Made by a program: the position numbers and the translations under genes. From Camphora micrantha (lineage: Eukaryota; Streptophyta; Magnoliopsida; Laurales; Lauraceae), in NCBI GenBank assembly GCA_003546025.1, contig QPKB01000006.1, positions 34,329,620 through 34,393,619 on the forward strand: DNA of 64,000 nucleotides, in the 5' to 3' direction. Shown one piece after another: positions 48,736 to 58,369 of the stretch. The stretch's first letter is position 1, and every line of letters starts with the position of its first letter. The notes under the pieces were generated by a model. The model saw only the letters and a list, made by a program, of their open reading frames with translations, was not told where the DNA came from and did no database searches.

Positions 48736-49720
48736 ACTAAAACTCAGCCCTGTTGGCGTCTGCTGAATTTCTGTTGTGCTGGGCTTCTGCTGCGCAGACT
48801 GAGTCGGGTCAGACCTGACTCGAACTTGACCTGGCCTGGAAAATAAACCCAACAGCAATTGTCTTCTTCTTCGTTGGGTTCTGTAACAGAACCAGTGTTC
48901 TGCAACTGATTTGTTCACGGCCTGCGGCTGCCTTCTTCTCCGTCAGCGTTCGTAAACGGGTGGAGATCTGCGATTGCGCCGGACCGTTTCCGGCGACTTG
49001 CGACCTGCCGACGTACTGCTCGCAAGATCGTCAACAATCTGCGTGGCCCACCTTCTACAACGATCGTTGGAAAAACTTTGATGGCTCTTTTCCAATGGTG
49101 ACTGGGCAGCGAAGGCGTCGCGGTAATTCCGTCTTCCTTCTCCGGCAACTTGAGTCCGGATCCTACTGTAATCACGGAATCAGACTTGTTCCTCTGCTCT
49201 GGTTCCGGTTTCAGGAACTTCCGATCCGCGTGGCCCGCCGTGATCCTGATCACAGTAGCGTCCAATGGCCTTCTGCTTTGATTTGCGTGCAACCCTCACC
49301 CTAGGAAAACCCTAACCTGAAAGCAAAGATCCTGACCACTAGTTGCCATCGCCGGATCAGAAAATGCAGAGAAATGCGGAGCGGAGACGAACAGGGAGGA
49401 TCATACCAAAGGTGGGGCCAATCTCTGTGGGTCTACATGCAGTCGTCATACTTGCTCACCGGAGAAGGAGACTTGGTCTCACGCTCTTCCAGATTGGATC
49501 TGGAACCCAAAAGTGGGCCGCACTCTTGATCAAGAGAAGAAGACGAAGATAAAACGATCTTTATATGCAATCTCTGAGGAAACAGAGGCTCTGGGGTTCT
49601 CATCATCACTGCAAAAGGGGGGCACTGTGTCCAGTCTTCTTCCTTTCCGAAGGGGGTTATTTGCTCGTGACTTAATCTCCTTAATATCTGTGGGGAGGGA
49701 GAATACAAGATTTGAAATTT
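48736..49720. other. GC-rich block of unknown nature
   Basis: Base composition changes abruptly from the A-rich array to GC-rich, CpG-containing sequence. Open frames occur on both strands (for example 48915-49292 minus and 48960-49304 plus), but none resembles a known protein. It could be an LTR or the leader of a retrotransposon, or the 5' part of an unrecognised gene. No terminal repeats were found. Confidence 0.35.
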
Positions 49721-50128
49721 GAAAATTTAAAATTTTATACCAGAAACAGTTGAAAGGGCAAATTAGTCCTGAAATATTTTTCATTTGTAAATTAACATCA
49801 ATATTGTGTATTTATATTAATAGTTTAAACTTTATTTCAAGTTGAGTGAGTTAATCATATCCTTTCATTAGTACCTGCCGTCCTTCTCTGTGATTTTTTT
49901 GTCTGATATGGTCTCACCTAAAATAGAAGTTAATTTGGATCTTGGTCGTCCATGATCGAATGAAGTGTGATCGGAGTCCTCACCTGTAAATGCAATCATT
50001 GGCTGCTTTGATACTTTCTGAGTTGAAGGAATGAACCTATGTAATGAGTTGACCAATTGAAAAATTGAGCTGCTCACATTGAACACCATCATCATGGATT
50101 TTTTCCATATTTAACTTGTACGAAAGTT
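49721..50128. other. Non-coding spacer, nothing recognised
   Basis: AT-rich sequence between the GC-rich block and the foldback element. Confidence 0.5.
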
Positions 50129-50790
50129 GGGATAATTACCGTGTGGAGGGTTATAAAGCTGACAATAGCCCCAGAACAGCCCAAAAATATATATTTACCG
50201 TAGAGCTGTTCAATCCATAGGATATCGCAAATTGTGATATCCTAAGGATGTATGATATCCTAAGGATGTAGGATATCCTACAATCAGAAGCGGGAAGACT
50301 TAAACAATTCATTTTTTTTTTCTTTTTTTCCTTGACTGTGGGACCACCAAACCACCATCCAAACCGTTGGATAGTCGTATGAGTGTAAGAGTTAATATCA
50401 CACCACATTTGAATCGTTGATCTACCACTGTTATCGAGAAATTTGCAAGAAAGTCACATTGCTTTGCAAATTATATGAACAAATTATGAGCCATGTTTTT
50501 TTTTTTGCAAGTTTCTCGATAACCGTGATAGATCAATGGTTCAAGTTTTAGTGTGATATTAGTTTTTATACTCATACATCTATTCAACGGTTTGGATAGT
50601 GATTTGGTGGTCCCACAGTAAAGAAAAAAATAAATACACAGACTGTTCAAGTGATTGTGGGATATCCTACATCCCTTGTGATATCCTATAGATCGAACAG
50701 CTCTGCGGTAAATATATGTCTTTGGGTTGTTCTGGGGCTATTATCTAAGGCTATTGTTAGCTTTATGACCGTCCGTACAGTAATTGTCCC
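50129..50790. mobile_element. Mutator-like foldback element (non-autonomous MULE)
   Basis: The ends gggataattacc and its mirror ggtaattgtccc-type right end (taattgtccc) are inverted. The inversion continues through nearly the whole element, for instance atagccccagaacagccc against gggttgttctggggctat and ccaccaaaccaccatccaaa against tttggatagtgatttggtgg. Flanks acgaaagtt (50120-50128) and ataaaagtt (50791-50799) are 9 bp with two mismatches, matching Mutator-type duplications. No transposase. Repeated ggatatcct words lie inside each arm. Confidence 0.75.
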
Positions 50791-51082
50791 ATAAAAGTTG
50801 ACTCTTTTGTAAATTTGATCATAACATTCATATTAATGACAATGCATCATATTGTTTTAAAATTAAGCCATTTATTACAAAAATAAAAAAGTCAATAATG
50901 AAAAACACAATGGACGGGATTAGTCCTGTTAGGTCAAATACCATAGGAAAACCCTCGTCCACAAAAAATAATTACATAAAAAACATATAACCCTAACTAC
51001 TTTCAATTGGTTTTATGGACATTTGGATTGAGAAATTTCCCAAACCATGCCCACATTGCAGGCTCCCACATGAACTCAATAA
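50791..51082. other. 3' flank of PME exon 2
   Basis: AT-rich sequence downstream of the PME stop codon on the minus strand; probably former 3' UTR. Confidence 0.5.
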
Positions 51083-52922
51083 TCAAAGCCCGGAAGTGAA
51101 TGGCACCCCAGTAGAAGGCAACCAAGATCCACCTGCAATGAAGTTGCCAACGTCGAATTGGGACCCTTCCAATGGGCTGGTTATGACCCGGTAGCCGCCC
51201 CATTTGACTCGACCCGCCGTGGAAGAACCCGGACCCACATTCCTATACTCTCCATAATACAATGTGTTCAATGCAAAATCTCCATTCCATTCCAACCAAC
51301 CAGCAGGATCAATCAATAGCTATCAATGAAGCACCGGAGATACACAGTTCTAGAAAACTCCTTCCATGGCCTACCCTGGAAGGTTTTAAAAGAGCCCAGT
51401 ACACTTATGAGGTCAGGAGCAGCTAGCACACTAGGGTCATGGATTGAAATCCCACTGGTTTGGTTCAGGTCTATTCGACCTTGGGCAGTGATGGTGTTTT
51501 TCTGGTGGTCCATGGGCCTTCTCACGTAGATCGTGCAGTCTTGGAGGACTGTAGCTGCATTGCCAAAGATGAAGTCGACTGTGCCAGAGATGAAGCAATT
51601 CTCTGTAGAATTGGTTTTGGGAGTGGACGTAGAGAGTGTCTTGGTATCCTTCGAAGCCGCATCGGTAGAAGACTGAGAAATCAGAGCTCGAGCGAAGCGC
51701 GACCGCTTGGTGGTTTTGAGGACCGGCAGTGTTGCCGAAGGTTATGTCGCGTGCCATGAATCGGTCGCCGGTGACCCCTGAAATACATGTAAGATGATGA
51801 TTAGAAGATGATCTAAATATATGAAGCTAATGAATTGTGGCAATAGTGTTATTTCTACTGTTCAATGAATTTATGACTATATGTATGTGACTTGGATTTT
51901 ATGTAGCTTGCTAATGTTAAGAGGATGAAACAATATCTTCCTATTACTCCCAAGTTTTTTTTGCTTTATCAGAGGGCAAAATGCCAAAGCATTTTTATAG
52001 TATCCTGGGTGTTATACATAGGTCTCAATTTTTTGCATGGAATTGCATTCCTACATTTTTCATGGTAAAATGGATTGCAATTAACGAGTATTGGAAGAGG
52101 CAGTGGGGTGAGATATTGAGGAATACAAGTAGGGCCACAACAGATTGATTGAGCAAGTCTAGCCCACCCTACAGCAGGTCGGCAAAGCGGGTCCAGCCAA
52201 CCTGGACAGCAGGTTGGCAGACCCCAACATCAGCAGGTTGGCTAGGAGTTCCAGCAGCTAGCAGTCTCTGCAAGTCCAGCACCACTTACCATATCTGCAA
52301 GATCTACTGATTTAGAAAAATCCAGCACAGAAGAATCTTTGCTATTCTAGGCAAGTTGAATCAGCATATCCAGCACAGAAGAATCTTGCTGTCCTAAGCA
52401 TGTTGGGGTGATGACAGGTAATCAATTTCCACAAAAGATTAGATGATTTGAGGGCAATTTGTTGATTTTTAGCGCTAATTTGATAGAAATACATTCGTTC
52501 GAATTTCTAAAAATTCAATTCCATGAAAACAGACGACTCTAAATAGCCTGAAGGAAAGCACATATGCTTGGCCTAAAAGGAAACCAAATATATGAAGTCA
52601 GCAAATTTTCTTTATTCTGATAAAACAATTATATTTAAATTAAGGAGAAAAAACAAAAGAAAACCACTAACAATAAGCCTTGGCTAGAGAATCTGGAAAG
52701 CTCATACTTAAACTCCACTTGAATTAAAGACACAGAAACCATTAAAGAGAGAAGTCAGCAAGTCTAGATAAGGGAAATACCTCAATTTTCTCTCTTACAT
52801 ATGACATTTTCTGGGAGTGACTATTCCCTTGTAATCTTTTGTAGGCCTTCTATTTTTATTTTTTTTATTTTTTTTTGTCTTTTAGGCCTCCCCTTTGTGT
52901 TTTTTGGATCTAGCTTTGCTAC

Positions 52923-53308
52923 CTTTCCTCTTCTTTTTCTATTATATCTTGCCCTCAAACAAAGAAAAAAAATCTAGACAAAGGAAAGTCAAAAGTCAAA
53001 ACCAAATATGAAACATATCGTAATTGCTCTTTACCAAAAGTTGCTGTGTGAAATGTAGAAATTCCCCATCCCTTACTCTTGTTCCCAGTGACTATAGTAT
53101 TTTCCACCCCATCACCCAGTGACTATAGCTTTCCTCTTCTTTTTCTATTATATCTTGCCCTCGAACAAAGAAAAAAAATCTAGACAAAGGAAAGTCAAAA
53201 GTCAAAAGTCAAAACAAAATATAAAACATATTAATTGCTCTCTTTCCAAAAGTTGATGTGTGAAATGTAGAAATTCCCCCTCCCTTACTTTTGTTCCCAG
53301 TGACTATT
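52923..53308. repeat. Local tandem duplication of about 205 bp in copy 2
   Basis: The stretch from ttcctcttctttttctatta through the PME exon end and ttgttcccagtgactat appears at 52923-53128 and again at 53131-53308, with small differences. Copy 1 has it once (from about 20535). A further 41-bp unit, gtagaaattccccctccctt onward, is doubled at 53268-53349. Confidence 0.75.
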
Positions 53309-54124
53309 GTAGAAATTCCCCCTCCCTTACTTTTGTTCCCAGTGACTATAGTATTTTCCACCCCATCACCTACAAACATCAGATTTGTCAGCTTTTTGCC
53401 GATCACCACATTCTCCCTGTAAGTCCCTGCCTTCACATAAATCACAAACCTTACACTTCCAGTCCTCTCCTGCTTCGAAGCAGCATCAACAGCCTCGTTA
53501 TTGGTTTGAAAGTCCCCCGACCCGTCTTGCACCACCACTAGATCAGCCTGTGGAATTGGTGAAGCTGCCTGCAAGAGCTTCCAATCACCGCCCGATAACC
53601 AACTTGGAAACCCATCTTTATACTTCTCTTCGACAAGATTAATCTTGTTAATGGCAAGAGAGTTACTAATCAATTAAGACACATTGTTTGACATGAGAGG
53701 CAATATGTTGTCTGCAACGCCGAGCTCCACGAAGCCCGTCCGGCAGGTATCAAGGTTCGTCATTGCAGCACTCAGCCATGTTTGTTTGTTGAAGGTGGTG
53801 CACTTGCCCTATGGATCAAGGGTGCTGTTCAATTGGATTATGGTGTTCTAATAGTGCTCCAAACATTCGGTCCACGCCGCCTTTTCCTGCTTGTTTCTGC
53901 ACTTGTCTCCGAGTGATTTGGTGTAATTGTAGGCAAGAATGGATTGATCCAAGGCAACCTCGACTGTGAACTTGTAGAATTCCGATCTTTGCTTTAGAGA
54001 AGATGATGGAAAGGGAAATTGGCTCATGGAGTGCTCACAAGGTTTAGGATATGGAGTCTGATTGCACCACCATTTAATGGATTTTGGGGAGTCATGGGAG
54101 AAGGCGACAAATGGAAGTAGAGAG

Positions 54125-54430
54125 TATTGAGGAGTGGACTTCCGCTGTCTCTACTCAAGCCTTGAAGTTTTGGTAGGAATGGTTAGCTAAGAAAATTTAA
54201 TATAGTATCAGAGTTAACCGGTCGTGAGTTCGAATTCTAAGAAGAACGACTCAGCGCAAATATAAAAAAAAAAAAAAAAACGTGTCGCCAAAATTGCACT
54301 GGCCAATTTCCACCTGAGGGGGAGTATTGAGAAGTGAGCTCCACCCGATAGAGAGTATTAAAAAGTTTTCCACTGCCTCTACTAAAGCTTTAAGATTTTG
54401 ATAGTAATGGTTAGCTAAAAAAATTTAATA
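54125..54430 (+). mobile_element. TRIM-like retroelement inside the PME signal peptide (copy 2)
   Basis: 5' LTR 54125-54202, primer binding site 54203-54213, polypurine tract 54316-54324, 3' LTR 54325-54430, GAGAG target duplication at 54120-54124 and 54431-54435. Same insertion as in copy 1; the internal poly-A is a few bases longer. Confidence 0.82.
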
Positions 54431-54941
54431 GAGAGAATATTAGAAGAATCAAAGATAGCCCAAGGATAATTGTCCCCATGAATGAGTTTTACGTGGGATT
54501 ATGAGAAGCTTGGAGTTTGGGTGGCCGAACTAGGAATGAAGGTTCCTTTATATATGATAATGAAATACGAAGGTTGATAATGACCAGCTTGTGTTCATGA
54601 GGACGTGGGTGGAAAGTAATAATTGCATGTGCCATGACAAATCACAAATATATTTGTGTTTATATGATTGTATCAATACAAGGCAAAGAAGTCAAAATCT
54701 AAGGCCATATTAGATGCGGATAAGAAAATTCATTAGCAATATAAGCTAATGATTTTTTAGAGGAGATTATACTTTCAAAAGGTGAATATTGACTTTCTTT
54801 TGTTGGAAGATTAATTTAGTTGGATTTAAATGAAACATGGAGTCAAAGATGAATTGGATTTTTTTCTCTAGTGACTTATAATCTATTTAACAAAAAAAAA
54901 AAAGAATTGAAAACAAGCCGTTGGGCCAGAACAAGTAAGTC

Positions 54942-55092
54942 TTTAGCCGCGGTTTTTTTCTGCCACTGAAAGTGTAATTGAATACTACCATCTAAGGTTT
55001 TCTACCGTTTTTAGTGGCGGAAAACAACTTTTGCCATTAAAAACGGATATAGCTAACTTTCAGTCGCGGGTAAAAAAAATCCGCCATTAAAG
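54942..55092. repeat. Inverted sub-repeats of a possible CACTA-type element (copy 2)
   Basis: Counterpart of 22294-22445 with the same mirrored agccgcggtttttt and ccgccatt words. Confidence 0.35.
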
Positions 55093-55977
55093 GCCTTTTT
55101 TTTCAATGCTAAAGGTCACTTTTTTATGATTTGACTTAACTCGTTCAGGTTGGAGGACCAACTACTATATCCAACTTTATGTTAAAGACTGAATTTGGAC
55201 CAAAATAAAGAGCATAAACTTAGACGTTAGTGATACCCAAGTATTTGTATTGAAGTATCACTCACACTCACTTAGCGTAGACATATAACCGTTTACAATG
55301 GTCGCGACATGCCAACACGCTCATGAGCATTTGAGGCCAATGGATCAAAATGTTATTCATATCCATGTACTGGATTTAATAACGAATGTAGTCTTGTTCA
55401 CCATGAGACTTTTGCAATCCAGCTCACAAAAGCAGGACTCCTAAGTTAAAGGCATGCTGTGTGAGAGAGTCCCTAAAACGAATTTTAGCAATTGTGGTAG
55501 GATTTTCTTTCCATGTTAGTTATATATGGATACAAGTTTCTTATCATAGGAGATTTGAGGTAATCTTCAAAGGATTTACAAAATATTGTATCCATTGCTT
55601 AACTTTATTTTACCATTACTTAACTTTATTTTACCACTCTTGCTTAAAGCACGGACATATCTATTCATAAAAAAAAAAAAAAAAAAAAGGTCATAGGAGT
55701 GGTTCAGCATTTAAAAGTCATAATTAATTCTATAACTTTTTTTTGGATACCCAACCCTCAAATGAGGAAAGAAGACCTGTGGTGAGGTGAATGAGTCCTC
55801 AAGTGAGGGAAGTGGACCTCGTGTGAGAAAAGGTGGCATGCACAAGTTTCGTTATTTGACGAGCATGGTGTTTTAATACTGTGGAATGTCTAATTTGAAG
55901 GACATGGAAGACTTGAGGGAATCCATTAGTTTATTGAAGTATATATATTTATTTAATTATAAATGCGAACCAACTAA

Positions 55978-56051
55978 GCTGGAGTAGCTCAGTTGGCTAG
56001 AGCGTGTGGCTGTTAACCACAAGGTCGAAGGTTCAAGCCCTTCCTCTAGCG
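55978..56051 (+). tRNA. tRNA-Asn (GTT anticodon), copy 2
   Basis: All 74 nt are identical to the tRNA at 23329-23402, including the GAAGG/CCTTC T stem, anticodon GTT, and A and B boxes. The 5' flank differs by one base (aaatgcgaa against aaacgcgaa). Confidence 0.95.
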
Positions 56052-56057
56052 TTTTTT
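56052..56057 (+). terminator. RNA polymerase III oligo-T terminator
   Basis: Six T immediately after the tRNA-Asn gene, the same as in copy 1. Confidence 0.8.
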
Positions 56058-56149
56058 ATCTATTTTTTTGCATTGCCCAAGTCCTGTCCAAGTTCACTTT
56101 GGGTCTTTGGCATATCAGCCCATCTTCATCCCCCACTTTTTTTTTTTTG

Positions 56150-56550
56150 TTGCTGCAAATTTGAGTACCATATTGTCTTAAAATTGTCATAGGCTAGATT
56201 CTTCCCATTTTGCATATTTTTATGCCAAATTGTGTTGAAATTGTCATGCCCAGATTCATCCCATTTTGCAAGTCTGTATTCCTTATTATGTGGAAACTGT
56301 CAGGTCCAGCTTGTAAAATTTGTTTACAATTCACCTTGGGCCCCTGTATGTGTTACCATACCGACATCCATCTCATTAATTTTCCAAGTTTTTATTCCAC
56401 ATTAATGTTAGAATAATCTAGCCTAGGTTTATCTCATCTTTGCAAAGTTGTTTGCCATTCACCCCAAGCTCATCCTGCCAGGGCTTGATTCATCCCAATA
56501 TTTTACAAATTTTAGTAAGTTCTGTTAAAATGGTCAGTCCTAGGCCTTTT
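56150..56550. repeat. Degenerate repeat downstream of tRNA-Asn
   Basis: Variants of attgtcaggcccagattcat followed by cccattttgcaa recur about every 60-80 bp. Copy 1 shows the same at 23510-23690. Copy 2 continues the pattern past the duplication end at 56359, which suggests that copy 1 lost or was interrupted in the series. Confidence 0.5.
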
Positions 56551-58369
56551 AGTTGGGACGTCTTTAAATGCACATATATAGGCCAGACCAGACCATTTAC
56601 AATGGCCCAGAAAGTAACCTGACCCAGTTTCACTACAATTAATGCCAAATTTGGGTTTAGCCCATGCTCATGGTCTGGCCCATATCCTTCACTATATACC
56701 TTTTCCATTCATTAATGCAGAGAATAGTTATGATCATAATGAGGTATGACTGGAGATTAGCAGTATAGACCCTACATTATAGAGAACATGAGTCATGACC
56801 GGAGATGAAAACGTGCCCATAGCATTTCAAGAACCATGTTTTTCAGAACCAGCTGAGAACTACTCCAACATGTGTACTACAGGCGATCAGACCATATTGT
56901 ATTTTTGCCACTTCTTTCTTCTCATACTATAAGTTCCAAACTAGAAGGTTGGGTTGCATTTATGTTTGGATGGTCAGTCTTTTGCTCTTATGTGAGTGTT
57001 ACACGAAGCAGGACTACAAATAACATGTTGGCTGTACGTCCACGTGCTGTACATGCAAATTAACCACTGTAGATGATCAAATGATCTTCTGATGGACACT
57101 CAGAAGAAATTGCTCGGCTAGCTATGAGGTGATTAGATTGGTCTCATCAAGGCATCAACTGATATTGTTGGTTTACATTCCATCCATGATGTTGATCACA
57201 ATTTGACTGTCTAGGTTCAAAATGCATGGTACACGCACTGGCCACGAGTAGTAAGTTTGTTAATAGGCCACAATTCGACCGGGTCCAGGTTTGTTCTGAC
57301 GGGCTTGAACTTGATTTTGGGTTCCAAATTCATACTTACAGTAATTACCATTAAAGGAGATGTTACTAGATGGTCATTTTTTGTTATTTGCCTTTGATTC
57401 CACATCTTAAACCACTAAAAAAGATACAGTCCCAGTAATACAATTACATGAAATAGACAGGTTCTAAGAAAGTTGAAGATCCCATTTGTTTCTTCATTAT
57501 ATCGTTCACCCTTTGTCTTAATATTAATCCTTTATTAGAACCTTTTTGAGTTTTAACTATGAATTGCTATGTATTCAGGTTCCATGCAAACAAATGGCTG
57601 TTTCAAGTGTTTTAATCCCTTGGCATTTATGGTTGAGTGGTGCTTTTGCTAAGTTGAGATAGTGGTATAGAACTTGCCAAACTCCCTGCCTGCCTAGGGA
57701 TCAAACCATGGGTGCTTGTGTAGACGAGAAGCCTCTTTCCACATAGGCATCTCGTGCTTTTTATACTTATTAAGTGATGTTGGCACCTTGCAGGGATGAA
57801 TCCCTAGTACTCTCAATGTTTAAAGTATCCCTACAACTAGTAGCCCCTAACATAGCAATGATAATATTAGTTTTGACATATATTATGAACTCGTACTTGG
57901 ATATCTAGAGCACCAATCTTTATCCCAATGTACCAATGAGTGTTGAGCACAGGGGTAAAATCTCAAACACACCCCCCACCCACACACCCACCAAGGCATA
58001 TGTCCTGGTTCCTCCCAGCTTCATGAGGTTACGTACAGTTTCTAAAACATTTTACTTCAAACTTGGACTCCTCAATTATAAATGGACTTAGCCTTGACAT
58101 AAATCTAGCCCATATGTGGCCCGGGTGGCAGCTTTAACTAGTAAATTGGTACAGTTACCACAAATTCTACATCAAAAATGACCTACAAAGAAATGGTCCC
58201 GAATGATCTACTTATCGTGTTGGATGTTATGAAACCCAAAACCCATCACTGAGCCACTTGGCCAGACCTCCTGCCAAGTTTTCAAGCCCTCCACCTTCTT
58301 AAAAAGGCCAGGATCTGGCACACCTTCTTTCTTAATAAAACCTCAACAACAACAACAACAAGAAGAAAT
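56551..58369. other. Unique intergenic DNA before the forward PME gene
   Basis: No protein resemblance in any frame. A C-rich stretch (caccccccacccacacaccc) lies near 57969-57989. The last 50 bp before the ATG are rich in caacaa repeats, as in many plant leaders; no clear TATA box. Confidence 0.5.

Larger units (their letters stand above)
51083..54479 (-). pseudogene. PMEI-pectin methylesterase pseudogene with both exons (copy 2)
   Basis: Exon 1 runs from the start codon at 54479 to about 53240 and is interrupted by a TRIM (54430-54125). It carries the same three stops as copy 1 (53850-53848, 53811-53809, 53676-53674). Exon 2 is 51777-51083 after a CAG acceptor. It shows ARDITFGNTAG, GYQDTLY, VDFIFGNAA, a GRPW motif and a C-terminus TGVPFTSGL. 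Exon 2 has two frameshifts: an extra base near 51597-51600, right after QFYRE, and about two extra bases near 51318-51325, before the IDPAGW block. The exon 1 end is altered further. Fourteen to fifteen codons (VTGNKSKGGGIST) are repeated in frame, the donor reads GGAAAG instead of GGTAAG, and a second partial exon end lies at 53030-53128. Clearly non-functional. Its value is that it shows what copy 1 has lost. Confidence 0.92.
26608..56359 (+). repeat. Large direct duplication, copy 2
   Basis: This is the counterpart of 1-23695. It is about 6 kb longer, chiefly because 46234-51794 has no equivalent in copy 1. Smaller copy-2-only pieces are about 45 bp near 31512-31558, a MITE at 46080-46200 and local duplications near 53.0-53.35 kb. 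Copy 2 lacks about 160 bp that copy 1 has after its (AC)n tract (18757-18920); a run of 50 A stands there instead. Stretches not listed separately inside copy 2 (26608-29737, 29979-32682, 34661-35905) correspond to non-coding stretches of copy 1, and I see no gene in them. Confidence 0.95.

Noticed and set aside
48915..49304. Overlapping open frames on both strands in the GC-rich block as genes
   Set aside because: No protein resemblance and no splice or start context; reported only as an unidentified block.
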